Shown: positions 43,862 to 54,615 of the stretch, piece by piece
How the letters are laid out: the number at the start of each line of letters is the position of its first letter
Position numbering within the stretch: the first letter of the stretch is position 1
Assembly: GCF_033958435.1 (NCBI RefSeq)
Contig: NC_134161.1
Coordinates: 12,524,001-12,588,000, forward strand
From: Carettochelys insculpta
Lineage: Eukaryota; Chordata; Testudines; Carettochelyidae
Length of the DNA: 64,000 nt
Direction of reading: 5' to 3'
Program-made: the position numbers and the translations under genes
Notes under the pieces: model-generated
Databases searched by the model: none
What the model saw: the letters and a program-made list of their open reading frames with translations, nothing else
Told to the model about the DNA's origin: nothing

Positions 43862-44803
43862 TGATTCTAGGGCCCGTATTGTTCAACATCTTTTTTAGTG
43901 ACCTGGATGAGGGGATGGATTACATCAGCAAATTTGCAGATGATGCTAAGCTAGGGGGGGAGGTAGATATATTGGAGATTCAGAGAGGTTCAGCATAACC
44001 TAGACAAATTGGAGGATTTGGCTAAAAGAAATCTGATGAGGTTCAACAAAGATAAGGGCCGAGTCCTGCACTTGAGATGGAAGAATCCCAAGCATTGTTA
44101 CAGGCTGGAGACTGACTGGCTAAGCAGCAGTGCAGCAGAAAAGGACCTGGGGATTACAGGGGATGAGAGGCTGGATATGAATCAACAGTGTGTCCTTGTA
44201 GCCAAGAAGGCTAACAGCATATTGGGGTGCATTAGGAGGAGCATTTCCAGCAGACCTAGAGAAGTTGTTATCCCCTCTATTCGGCACTGGTGAGGTCACA
44301 TCTGTAGTATTGTGGCCAGTCCAATATAGAAAGGATGTGGATGCACTGGAGAGGGTCCAGGGAAGGGCAACAAAAATTATTAGGGGGGTGGAGCAAATGA
44401 CGGAAAGGCTGAGGGATTTGGGCTTGTTTAGATTGCAGAAGAGAAGATTGGAGGGACTATTTGATAGAAGCCTTCAACTCCTGAAGGGGGAATTCTAAAA
44501 GGATGGAGAGAGGCTGTTCTCAGTAGTGACTGATCACAGAACAAGGAGCAATGGTCCAAAGTTACAGAGGGGAAGGTGTAGGTGAGATATTAGGAAAAAC
44601 TATTGCCCCAGGAGGGAGGTGAAGCACTGGAATGTGTTACCGAGAGAGGTGATGGAATCTCCATCACAAGAAGTTTTTAAATGCCAGCTTGACAAAGCCC
44701 TGGCTGGGATGATTTACTTGAGGTTGATCCTGCTTCAGGCAGGGGGCTGGACTTCATGATCTCCTAAGAACCCTTCCAGCCCTAGAATTCTACGATTCTA
44801 TAA
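43862..44803 (+). mobile_element. CR1 LINE, 5'-truncated, sense, with RT C-terminal part
   Basis: The copy starts inside the reverse transcriptase at [18 protein letters not shown]. It passes the active site FADD near 43935, then EKDLGITGDERLDMNQQ near 44140, and the C-terminal ERLRDLGLFRLQKRRLEG near 44400. It ends with the 3' UTR 'ttcatgatctcctaagaacccttccagccctagaattctacgattct'. The frame is broken near 43987, 44290 and 44498. The tail 'attctacgattcta' marks a different CR1 subfamily from the element at 5215. Confidence 0.92.
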
Positions 44804-45884
44804 GGAAAGTGCGGGAACTGTTGTGCATCGGTCTCCTCACTTTGCAGGATGCCCTGCACAAGCATCTTCCGGCTTGGGGAAACGACCATACTCGGCGACA
44901 AGCGATTGCCATTGCCGTGAAGGAAGGCAAGCGTAAGAGCAGCTAGCGTAAACGACAGCAAGATGAGAAGAGGAGAACCAAATTAAGCCAGCCACCCCAT
45001 CACACCTACTATGCACAAAACGGGTCAGAGGAAAATTCTTGTTGTATGGTGCAGAATTAAGCCACAGAACTCACTGCTGCAGGGTAACAGGATCAGCTCA
45101 GAAGAAACCAACGGATGAGAATTACACCTATGAAATAAAACAAGTGACCGACCCTTCTGTTTCAGAGCAAAGGCCAGCTAAGCGATCCGGGAGGAATCTC
45201 TTTCAGCCAGTGAGGCTCCGCCAGGGTTTGACAGCTTCAGCAGAGGTTCTGGTGCCCTTTGCTGCACTGTGCCTTGCTTTGTTCTGCTAGAATCGTTTGC
45301 TCCTGTTCTTGCAGCTGGCAGCATCTGTTTCCTTCTGTCCCTGCACCACCTTGGCTCTGTGCCTAGGCAAGGTGGCATTAGATCACCTCTGACAGGAGGA
45401 GCGCACCTCCTGGTTGCTCTGAGATCAGCCTGTGCAGGCAGTACTCACCTGGCTTGCCCAGAATCGGCAAGGAAAGGGAATTATTGTCAATCCATCTGCC
45501 ATTTGCATCAGGCACCTGACCTGCTCTAATTAGCACCGGGGGTAGTAAATGGCAGCCTTTTATTCATGGACAGGTGTGTGTCTTTGTCAGAGGTCCCTGC
45601 TTAAATCACCCGCACAGACTCCGTGAACAATGTTAATGACCCTGGGAGCCGGCTCCAGGCTGTAAAACGTATCTCCCTGATGTTTGTTCAATATTTCCAT
45701 GAGAATTAAAAACATCTATTACGGGTGGCAGCATGCTAATGACCCCTGGGGCAAAGCCTGGGTTGTAACTCACTCTGGGGGCTTAGCCGGTGGCATGAAC
45801 GATGCGAGCAATGCTGCATCAGGCCCAGGGAGACAATGCCAGGTCTCTGTTCATGGCAGGGCTGGTTACTGTGCTTAGAAAGGG
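44804..45884. other. Unique sequence, nothing recognised
   Basis: About 1.1 kb. The part near 45600-45760 ('ttaatgaccctgggagcc', 'tccatgagaattaaaaacatc') is repeat-free and could be a conserved element, but this cannot be tested here. Confidence 0.35.
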
Positions 45885-46050
45885 AGGCTGCATAGTCTAG
45901 TGGTACAAGCACTGGGCTGGGATTCAGGACTCCAGGGTTCCAGCCTCTGCCCTATCAGCAACTCCTTGTATGGCTTTAGCCAAGCCAACCTTTTCCTCTG
46001 CGGTGAAAGAGGGAGGTTACAAAACTCATCTCTCTTGCTGAGAGTGTGGT
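45885..46050 (+). repeat. MIR-like SINE, sense
   Basis: The tRNA-like head 'gctgcatagtctagtggtacaagcactgggctggga' has a recognisable A-box region, followed by 'ttcaggactccagggttccagcctctgcc' (B-box region), then the core 'cagcaactccttgtatggctttagccaagcc' and 'cctctgcggtgaaagaggg'. This is the best-preserved MIR-type copy in the window. Confidence 0.75.
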
Positions 46051-46652
46051 CTCTGTGAATGAATGTTTGCACTGCTCCTTCAGGCAAAAGGTGCTCCCGC
46101 CTCAGTTGTGATGGGACTCAAATGGATCCCAGGTGAGGTGCTAGCTAGCCTGGGTGCACCTGTGAACTCAGCACCCTCTATCCCAATACCACCACCCCTC
46201 CCCATAGGTCTGGGAGCGGGTAGAGGCCAAAGCAGGGAGAGAGACTGGACTGATCCATTATTTTTTTAAGCCTCCTGGGTAGGAAGGGCTGAGTCCGACC
46301 CTGTGACGTGGTTGAACTTGATCAAACTACTGTGAATGGCACCGCGGCTGGGTTGTTCAGTCGAATCCAGCGTGCATCTGACACTCAACTAGCCTCCTAA
46401 ACACGTCCCTCCACGGCAATGCCCATAGAGCCCCAAGATGAGCCGGGCAGCTGGGGTGTTGTGAATGCTGCCTCCACTTCCCACACTTATCGTCCACTGA
46501 CTCTCCACTCCCTTGTGCCCTCTACTTCATGTTACAGCCTGCTACGGTCTCCGCCCTTCCTCTGCTGTAGGAGGATGCTGTAGGGAGAGGAGGGAAAGAG
46601 TCTTCAGGGCATGCAGCCAGCCTCGGAGGCCCCAGAGAATGCACTACAGACG
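46051..46652. other. Unique sequence, nothing recognised
   Basis: About 600 bp, moderately GC-rich. No gene or repeat family is recognised. Confidence 0.4.
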
Positions 46653-46660
46653 GCTAGCAC

Positions 46661-46847
46661 CAATGTTCCCTCTAATCTTTTCCCATCCATATGCGGAAAA
46701 AAATTGTTATGTGCACTGAGGCGGGTGGGAATATGCACCACCAGGAGAAACACAGAGACCTAGCTGTGGGCGCTCTGCTAGTCAGCCAGCTGGTATTGGA
46801 CTCTCTCCTGAGCGGCTGCACAAAAGCCTGGCTTACAGCAAACACTA
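46661..46847 (-). mobile_element. Non-autonomous hAT element, copy C (187 bp)
   Basis: The ends are 'caatgttccct' and 'agcaaacacta'. The flanks GCTAGCAC (46653-46660) and GCTAGCAT (46848-46855) agree at 7 of 8 bases. The interior has 'cttttcccatccat', 'ttgttatgtgcactgaggcg', 'gcaccaccaggagaaaca' and 'tctctcctgagcggctgca'. Confidence 0.92.
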
Positions 46848-46858
46848 GCTAGCATCTA

Positions 46859-47236
46859 GAACATAAGAACGGCCATCCTGGGTCAGACCAAAGGTCCATC
46901 TAGCCCACTAACTGGTCTTCCAATGCAGGCCAGTGCCAGATGCCCCAGAGAGAGTGAACAGGTCATCAAAGTGATCCCTCTCCCGTCATCCATTTCCAGC
47001 CTCTGACAAACAGAGGTGAGGGACATCACTCCTGCCCATCCTAGATGGACCTATCCTCCATGAAGTTAGCTAGTTTTTTTTTGAACCCTGTTAAAGTTCC
47101 TGTCTTCCCAACATCCCCTGGCAAGGAGATCCACAGGCTGAATGTGCCCTGCATGAAGAAAAACTTCCTCTTGTAAGTTTTAAACCTGCCACCCATTAAT
47201 TTCATTTGGTGACCCCAGTTCTGATTTTGGATCCAC
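46859..47236 (-). mobile_element. CR1 3' end, antisense
   Basis: It begins 'gaacataagaacggccatcctgggtcagaccaaaggtcc', which is the same antisense tail as at 34689. It continues to 'ggcaaggagatccacaggctgaatgtgccctgcatgaagaaaaacttc' and 'cccattaatttcatttggtgac'. It is 5'-truncated within the last part of ORF2. Confidence 0.92.
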
Positions 47237-47279
47237 TGGTATGACCCGCCTTGGCTGGAAGATCTCAAAGTGTGGTGTG

Positions 47280-47618
47280 GATATTACTTGCCTCTAATTA
47301 CATATTTATGCTGGAAGCTCTTAGGGATGAGGGTGCTCCCTGTGGTTATATTATTCTTTGTATTACCGTTGCACAGAGGTCACAGCCAAGGTCAAGTTTC
47401 CATCATGTTAGGTGCTGTACACATACACATAGTCAAAGAGAGCCCTTGCCCTGAAGATTTGACAATAAAAACATGGAGAAAGAGTAGGAGGGGAAACAGA
47501 GACACTGAGATGTGCCACGACTGGCCTACAATCCCACAGCACATCCGTAGCAGAGCTTGGAACAGAACGCTGGCTTCCCAAGGGTAAAAGTAGACAACAC
47601 TGTAACAGCTGAGCCACC
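47280..47618 (-). repeat. MIR/L3-like ancient repeat
   Basis: The blocks 'ttatattattctttgtattaccgttgcacagagg', 'ttaggtgctgtacacatacacatagt', 'agagcccttgccctgaag' and 'cacagcacatccgtagcagagcttgg' with 'aacagaacgctggcttccca' match, in order, an old amniote repeat in antisense. Confidence 0.6.
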
Positions 47619-47620
47619 AA

Positions 47621-47835
47621 GGCAGAGGGGGCAGAGTCTAGAGGGCAAGGGCGGGACCTAGGGGAAGGGGCGGAGCCTAGGACACAGCCCTCAGCACCGC
47701 CTGGACCATGGCACTGGGCCTCCTCCCTCTCCCTCTCCCCCATGGCGGTGGCTGGAGCTCTCGCCCCTTTGAAACGCTGGGCTGGGGGCAACTGCCCCCT
47801 TTGCCCCTCCCCCCAGTCAGAAGGCCTGCACTGCC
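47621..47835 (+). repeat. GC-rich interspersed repeat, copy 3 of 3
   Basis: It contains 'gggcgggacctaggggaaggggcggagcctagg', 'gaccatggcactgggcctcc' and 'cccctttgaaacgctgggctgggggcaactgcccc'. These run collinear with the copy at 32941-33235. It is strongly G-rich in its first third. Confidence 0.6.
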
Positions 47836-49097
47836 CTAATGCAACTCACAACCAGCACACGGCCCTTGAGCTCCGAGCTCACGGCCAGAGACGAGAGTCC
47901 ATGCAATGGCAGCCTCCGCGCTGCACAGCAGCCCGTCCTCACCCTGACTTCTCGTGGTTCGGAAATGTTGTTTTTGGAAAAATATTTACCCTGCTAATGG
48001 AGCGGAGGCAGCGCCAGAGTCCCTGGAAGGTCACAGCCACGCTTGCTGCAATCAGCTCCCTTCCCAGCACTCAATGAATGGAGCACTGATTGCAAGGCGC
48101 CAATCAGAGCACTCAAGTTTGCCTGCCTATTTGGGAATTAAAATATAAAGGCACTTCCTCAGGCAGTGTGTTTAGGGCTGATTTAGATAACTTGTCTCTC
48201 ATGGGCACCAAGCCAGACAGGAAAGGGGCAGGGACGCAACCGTGGGGTGTGTTTAAGGAGTCTGAAATGCCACTCTGGCAATGTGTATGCTGGAGGAACA
48301 GCAGGAGGAGAGGTCAAGCCACACTGCATGGATCCAGAGCCAAGCTACCCCTTCAAAAGTTCAGGGAATTCAAGATCTGGGATTTTGATCTGAGTCCCAT
48401 TGCTGCTGCTCAGGGCTTAACTGTTTCCAGGGGCTGCTAGCCAGACAATGGGCTGCAGTTTGGATTCCCTTGCCTGGTATTTGTAATTATCGCGGGCATT
48501 CCTACACGTCTCTGCATCGTACGCAGTTGGATGATCCACAGGAGAGAGGAGAAGTGAAAACAAACTAATCCAGCCCTGTGGAAGCCACAGTGCATAATTT
48601 TCTGTCATGCCTGGCAGAGAAAGATATTTAGCTGCAGACCAGCCCCTTTCTGATCCCCCTTGATGTCCATTTAGATCATCAGAAGTAGAGAGTAGCTCAA
48701 GGTGCAACGTCCGGAGGTGGATTTCAAACACCCCAAGGTGCAGAAGCTGTTCAGATCTCGGACTGAGAGGCCCTGCACAAAATCTGGGTCCTGAGTTCGG
48801 ATCCCCTTCCTCAAATCCCAGGCAACGGACTTTCAAAAAGTTACCACGTACACTCAGGAGCTCAGAGATCATCGTATTCTACACAGTAATAGCTAGGCTT
48901 AGTAAAAGGCCGTGGCCAATGAGTAGCTAATCTGAAATGTACTAGGACTTACCGCCAAACCAGGGGACCTCCAAGTTGCTACATTTTGAACAATGGAGCA
49001 AAAGCCTGTAACTGCGACTATAAGATCTGCATCCTCTGTCCAGAAGGGGACCTGGAACGCACACCAGGCAGTCAGTCACAAACTTTTTCCCCTCTTC
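47836..49097. other. Mostly unique sequence
   Basis: About 1.26 kb. A 151-codon antisense frame at 48417-48872 has no recognised domain. Part of it could be an unrecognised old repeat, since it has the 'gggtcctgagttcggatcc' type of wording, but I cannot name it. Confidence 0.35.
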
Positions 49098-49099
49098 TA

Positions 49100-49427
49100 C
49101 AGGTCAAACCTCTCTAATCCAGAACTCTGTCATCCAGCAACATCCGTAATCCATCATGATTTTAGTTAGCGGGATGACCATTTACCATGCACGTGGCCAA
49201 GTTTCCCCATTGTCCCAGAAAGTTTGTTTAAAGCCTCTGTTCCTGGCTCTCAGTGTTCTGTGCTGTTGCTTAGCTGTAATTTGCCCCTCAATGTCTGCTA
49301 AGAGCCCAGTAACCAGTGGTAGTGTTGGTAATGCTGCTAGACAGAACTGACCTCCCATGAGCCAGCAAATTCTCTCATCCGGCACTGGTCAGGTCCGGAG
49401 GGTGCTGGATGAAGGAGGTTCAGCCTG
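49100..49427 (-). mobile_element. Mariner-like non-autonomous element, copy 2 (328 bp)
   Basis: The ends 'caggtcaaacctctctaatcc' and 'gaaggaggttcagcctg' are inverted repeats and lie between TA at 49098-49099 and TA at 49428-49429, the Tc1/mariner target. It is antisense to copy 1 at 24785, with shared blocks 'catccagcaacatccgtaatcc', 'ttggtaatgctgctagaca' and 'ccagcaaattctctcatccggcactggtc'. No transposase is encoded. Confidence 0.88.
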
Positions 49428-50507
49428 TATAGTCTTTCTTCTGCCCTCCATTCTTAGTGAGTGATTCAGCGTAGCTGATCGTGAAGCCCGAACATCTCCC
49501 CCTCCAGCCCAGGCAAATAACACTTACAGCTGATCTTTGTGAAAGAAGCCCGTGCTACCAGCCCAACACATACAGGGAGGCGTTCAGATCACCCTGGCCC
49601 CCGCCTTGATCACAGCTTGATCCAACTTCCCTTGCACAGAAGAGGGTGCATCCTGAAAACAGGGTGTGCCACCCACCTACGTGGATCTCCCCGCACTGGT
49701 ATGGCCCACTTCATGCTGGGATCTGAGGCAATGACAGTCAATGGAATTCATCTTCCCCGCAGCCTTGTGGAGCAGGGGAATGCTATCCCCTTTCATTCAC
49801 AGGCAGAGGCGGGACGGCTCTTTGCATAAGATCTCAGAGGGTCTCTGCAGCTGAGCCGGGAACTGAACATAAGGGTCTCCTGAAGAGCTGTTCAGCTGCC
49901 TATCCACTAGGCCATCCAAACACTGCATAGCTCGTGCTCATTAACATAGCGTCTGAGCACTGGGAGGAAAGTGATCTGATTCATTGCTAAATAGAACAGC
50001 TCCTCCTCCCCCAGTGTCACAGCCCAGCCCAGGCTTTGCCTGCACCAAAATGCAATTTAGGCCAGGTCCAAAGCCCCTTTAAAAAGGACCCCCAAAAAGA
50101 TGCAAAGAAATAACTTCGTGCTGATCCAGCTCCTACTGGTGCAGCTGGGTGGCGATCCCAGAGCTGCGCTGAGGCTGGACTGTGGCATTTGTAATTTACT
50201 GTCCCTACTTCCCACACGGACCAGACGGGAACTTGGGAAGCAAGCCCATTTGAGAACGAGAACAGGTGCCCCATTCATGCCAGCTCTGACATTTATCAAA
50301 CCCCTTTCTTCAGAGCCCCGAAGAGGCCACATGCAAAACGCGCTGCCCGAAAAAGGAGAGAGAACACTGTTTTGTTATTGGCGAAGAGAACAGACGGAGG
50401 GTTGTATTCATGGCCTGGCCAATGACTCACTGTGTCGCCTTGGACAAGCCGCTGCCCTCCTCCATTCCTCCAGCCTTATAAGTGGGGCAATAATAGTTAC
50501 CCACCTC
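49428..50507. other. Mostly unique sequence with a MIR-like fragment
   Basis: At about 49800-49920 there is a degraded antisense MIR-like stretch ('gctgagccgggaactgaaca', 'gctgcctatccactaggcc'). The rest shows no feature that I recognise. Confidence 0.4.
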
Positions 50508-50704
50508 TGATGTTCCCTCTAATATATTCCATCCCTGGGCAGAATAAATGTCGTTATGTGCACTAAGGTGTATGCAGACGTGCACCAGCAGTAGAAACAC
50601 ACACTGCCAGCTGTGAGTGGCTGTGGGCGCTCTGCTAATCAGCTGGGCAGCACCTGAATCTCTCCTGAGTAGCTGCCCATGCACTCAGCTTCCAGGCAAC
50701 ACTG
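50508..50704 (-). mobile_element. Non-autonomous hAT element, copy D (197 bp)
   Basis: The ends are 'tgatgttccct' and 'ggcaacactg'. The flanks CCCACCTC (50500-50507) and CTCACCTT (50705-50712) agree at 6 of 8 bases. The interior has 'attccatccctgggcagaataaatg', 'cgttatgtgcactaaggtg', 'gtgcaccagcagtagaaaca' and 'gggcagcacctgaatctctcctgag'. Confidence 0.9.
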
Positions 50705-53700
50705 CTCACCTTCCCAGGATGCTGTGGGGCAGACTGAATTCACATCTGTACCTTTCTCCAAGGTCCTTAAACAAATGGTGCTGTAAAAAAAGTTACTGCT
50801 AGGACCTGGCGGTGCTCCATGGGCACCCTCCTTCTAGAGGAGAAGGCAACTGTCCCTCAGGGCCAGGAACATGCCCTGTGGCTGCAGGAAGGGCTGGAAA
50901 TGGGCTTGTTTGCTCGAGGGGTATGTCCTGTTGGGCCACTGTGAGGAAAGGGAGGATCTGGGGTAAGCTGAAGGCTCCCTCAGAGCAGGTAAAGATCCAT
51001 TCACCAGACAAGTCAGGGAGCAGCTGTCATCTAAGACTTGGGCTGAGACAACAGCTTTGCCTCCATACCTAGGGGGAGAACGGAGAGTCAGGGAGGATGA
51101 GGAGGGGAGGAATACGCTGAGTGAAATCAGAATATGAATTACCTCTCTGCCAGTTCTTTCTCCCTGTCAGTGGCTCAGCTCCCACCTGGCAGAGGAGCAG
51201 AAGGAGGTGCTAAGGAGCACCCCGAACCCAGGCAGCCTGGATAATGGGCAGACCGAAAAAGTCTCTGCTCAAGCTGAGATCCCTAAGGCCCAACGCAGAC
51301 ACAAAGGCCATCTTGTCGGAACCGGGAACAATTGTGAATGACAGCAGGCACTTCCTTTCCCCTCCAGGACAATGGCTGCCTGTCATGGCGAGCCACAGAA
51401 CCTATTGTTGAGCTTGGTTACGACAGAGTGAGAATATCTGCCAGGCCCTGCTAAGTCAGGGTAAGGGAGAAGAAGCTGCTTTTACAGCTCATAGGATGTG
51501 GCATTCTGGGTTTCCACCTCCCATTCTGACCCAGCTTCCCCATATTGCCTGGGGAGAGCTGGCACCCTGTTGTCTGGGTCTAGCTTCTGGAATCGCAGCT
51601 CTAGGAATGATGCTTTGCCAACAGCTGGGGAGTACGGTATTACCAGCCTGGGCACCTGCACATCTGGAACCTGGGATTCCCCTCTGCCCCACAGGGTGAA
51701 TGCCACTGAACATTGAGCTCCTGCAGAAACCAGAGATGTTCCCTTTGGATGGGATTGAAGGAGAGGGATAATAAAGCCCCAGGACAGTAGCCGTGGCTTT
51801 GCTGTTGTGCTTCCAACACATGCGTAGCAAAGGGTGAGATTCTGACCCAGCAGACACTAATAACCCCATTGATATTGCTGGAAACCAGCAACAAAGCCAA
51901 TGACCTGATTGGGAGTTTTACTATGGACTTCATCAGGGCTCAGGTTTCCCCTCTGACTTTTATTTCCACATTTCCTTTTCTCATGGTGAGAGCATGAGCA
52001 CTGGGGTGGGGACAACTGAAGAGTCCTGCTCCTGAAGCCATCTGCATGCATGCAGATCCCGGCTAGTCCTACTAGGAGATCCTTCCTCCAGCATCTAGTG
52101 TTTTAATTAGCACAGCTCTGCCCTGAATCTCAATGGGAGATTAAACCCTAAAGAGAGCGACGTGAAAGAGCAGAAGTGTCTCTTCTCGCTCGAGAAACGT
52201 GCCGAGCCTCCTGTGAAATTATTAGCACTGTTTATGGGGCTCCTTTTTGGCTTCACACGCACGTCCTCAGAGCTCGGTCCACAGCAAGAAATCAACAGGC
52301 ACAGAATGTTTCAAATGCACAGGAACAAAATTCCATGCAGATGACTTTGCAGATTCTAGCATCGTGCAGCTCTGTGGTGTCTCAGAGGCTGGCTTCTCAT
52401 TCCTTCCTGATTTCCTGACAGGGTCACCTGTGCGAGCAGGCAACTGGACTCAGTGACCAAGGGGGTCATTTCCAGTCTCACGCCTTAGACTAGTATCTAC
52501 CCATAGGAGCCAATTGCCAGTTATTCTCCTGAATTTGCGCCAGGGCAGAGAAGGGGAAGACAAAGATGGCTTTGAGAAGTTCTTTGCACTCCTGGCATTC
52601 AACACTGCCAACCGCAAGCATTCCAAAAAAAGTCACCCCTCAAAAAAACCCAAATCCTTTTAAAAACCATGAGGCTATTTCGAAACAACAATGGTTTCTT
52701 GTCCTTTGGCTTTTGTTTACTATCCCTGAAAGACGCACTGGGGTCATGTTCGCCTGCTATTCTCTGTGACGAGCAGTGCTAAACCCAGACACTTTTAATG
52801 CAAGCAGGCGCTTCCCTGTATTCATGTGATTCCTGGAGCTGGGGCTATAATAAAAACACCCATTGCCACGAAACTTGTCATTGAAATTACAAGAACAATC
52901 ATCACCGCCTCTGGGAGCCACTCGGCTTCCTGGGGTGCTGGGGAACAGAGACTAACTCCTGCATGACGTGCTTTGGCCACGGTCTCCTCCCACTGGGGAG
53001 TAACAGCGTTCATGTGCCTCAGCAGTACTCCACCCGTATTCCTCCGCTGGGCAGGGGAGAATTCTGAGGGGACCGCTCCCTTTTCCAGGGTTAGGGATGT
53101 AAAGAGGCCTGAGGGTTACTGAGACTCAAGCTGGGACATATCCAACTCTCTCAGGCTGTTGAGAGTTTTCTCCCTCTCCTTGGCCAGCAGTGCCTGGAGA
53201 ACAGAACGTTTTAAGTTGCAATGATGCTTTGCTGTGTTCTAAATTATAGGCTCTGAATGCCTTGCACCAGCCCTAAGCATTTAGATAAGAGGAAAGCCAA
53301 CTGAAGCCATCAGCTCAGGCTGGCACCACACCACATCTCTCGCTGAAGGTTAAAAATAAAAAAAGCCGATATTTGAAGAAGTCGACAGAAGTTAAAGCTT
53401 CTCTCTGTACTTCACGAGTCTCAGCACTTTGTGGGGCTTGGCGGGGACCTGCAGGGGCTGCGCCGAAACGCTGGGTGGTGGGCTGGTCTGACAGAAGCTT
53501 CTGTCCCAAGCTCTATCACTGGCCTGGGGGAGGGGAACCACATAAGTCAAAACGGGATCAGCACTGGCAGCCTCCCACCGACCTCTGGCTGGAAAGTGCG
53601 ATATGAGAACTAAGCATTTGTGGCAGAACCTGACGCGGGAAGCACAGAAATGCTGATGAGAAAGCCTCTGTCTGTAAGATTTTCAGCCTCCTTTCTAGAT

Positions 53701-54504
53701 CCAAAGAGCAGAGATCCAGTTCAACTGAGCTCGAGCATTGAGAGGTTTGACGCGTTTGAGTCCAGCCCATCGCTGATTGGGGTAGGATATGCACTTGAAC
53801 GAAACCAAGCACAACGACTGTGCAATCACTAGCACTACAAAGCTCTGGCTGTGCCCCCGCGGGGCCTGTGCTTCTGACAGCTAGCCTCAGAGGTTCCCTA
53901 CAGCTCCCCATGCAGCATCTTTCCCTTTCCTAGAGGCAGGGCCACAGCCTAGTGAATCATCCTTATCTGCAATTTGGCTAGTCTGCAATTTGGGGTGAAA
54001 ACACTTCGATAGTCCTGGTTTCTCCTCTCAGGGGGAGTCCCTGTACTGTCATGGGGATGGGACCCAGGCCCCGTCTCCACTCCAGGGTTCCAGTCCAGGG
54101 ATTCTAAGGCAGCAGCAACAGACGAGGTTTTCTCCACTTCCAATCTGGCAGCTTCTTCCGAGAGCTACTTCCCCAAGTAATCTCTCCCTGCACCTTTCCT
54201 CTGGTGTTTGAGCAAGTCCATCCTGCTCCTCCACAGCCCTCTGCCTTGCTCACAATACTCAGTTCTCCCGCCAGTGCACCGCTTCACTCTCAGACCATGA
54301 ACTACTTTCGTACTCGCCCTGCAGGCAGACCTAAAATACAAGCCCCTGGCAGGCCTTAATGGGCCGCCAGTGCTTTGATTAGCCCCCTGCTTCCAGCAAG
54401 CTCTAAATTAGCCCCAGGTGCCTGCTTGATTGTGCTGCACTAGGCTCTGGCCTGGTTACTCAGGGAAGAGGAAACTCTTCACCCAGAGCCCAGTGTATTT
54501 ACCA
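50705..54504. other. Long unique stretch, nothing recognised
   Basis: About 3.8 kb without a recognised transposon, exon or RNA gene. GC content is moderate. This is the largest stretch, together with 54620-59590, that looks free of young repeats. Confidence 0.4.
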
Positions 54505-54615
54505 TCAGATAGAAAGGAGCAGCAAGCTAGTTTGGGTCTGTCACCAAAGCTAAGACTGGGAAGAGAATCCAGGAGTTCTGGTTCCCAAAACATAGGTCTC
54601 TGGCATTTAAGCTAC
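54505..54615 (-). repeat. MIR-like fragment, antisense (degenerate)
   Basis: 'agctaagactgggaagagaatccaggagttctggttcccaa' followed by 'ctggcatttaagcta' fits the antisense tRNA-like head of MIR-type SINEs. It is short and diverged. Confidence 0.4.

Noticed and set aside
48417..48872. 151-codon open frame on the minus strand
   Set aside because: No recognised domain. The wording of part of it suggests an old interspersed repeat rather than an exon.
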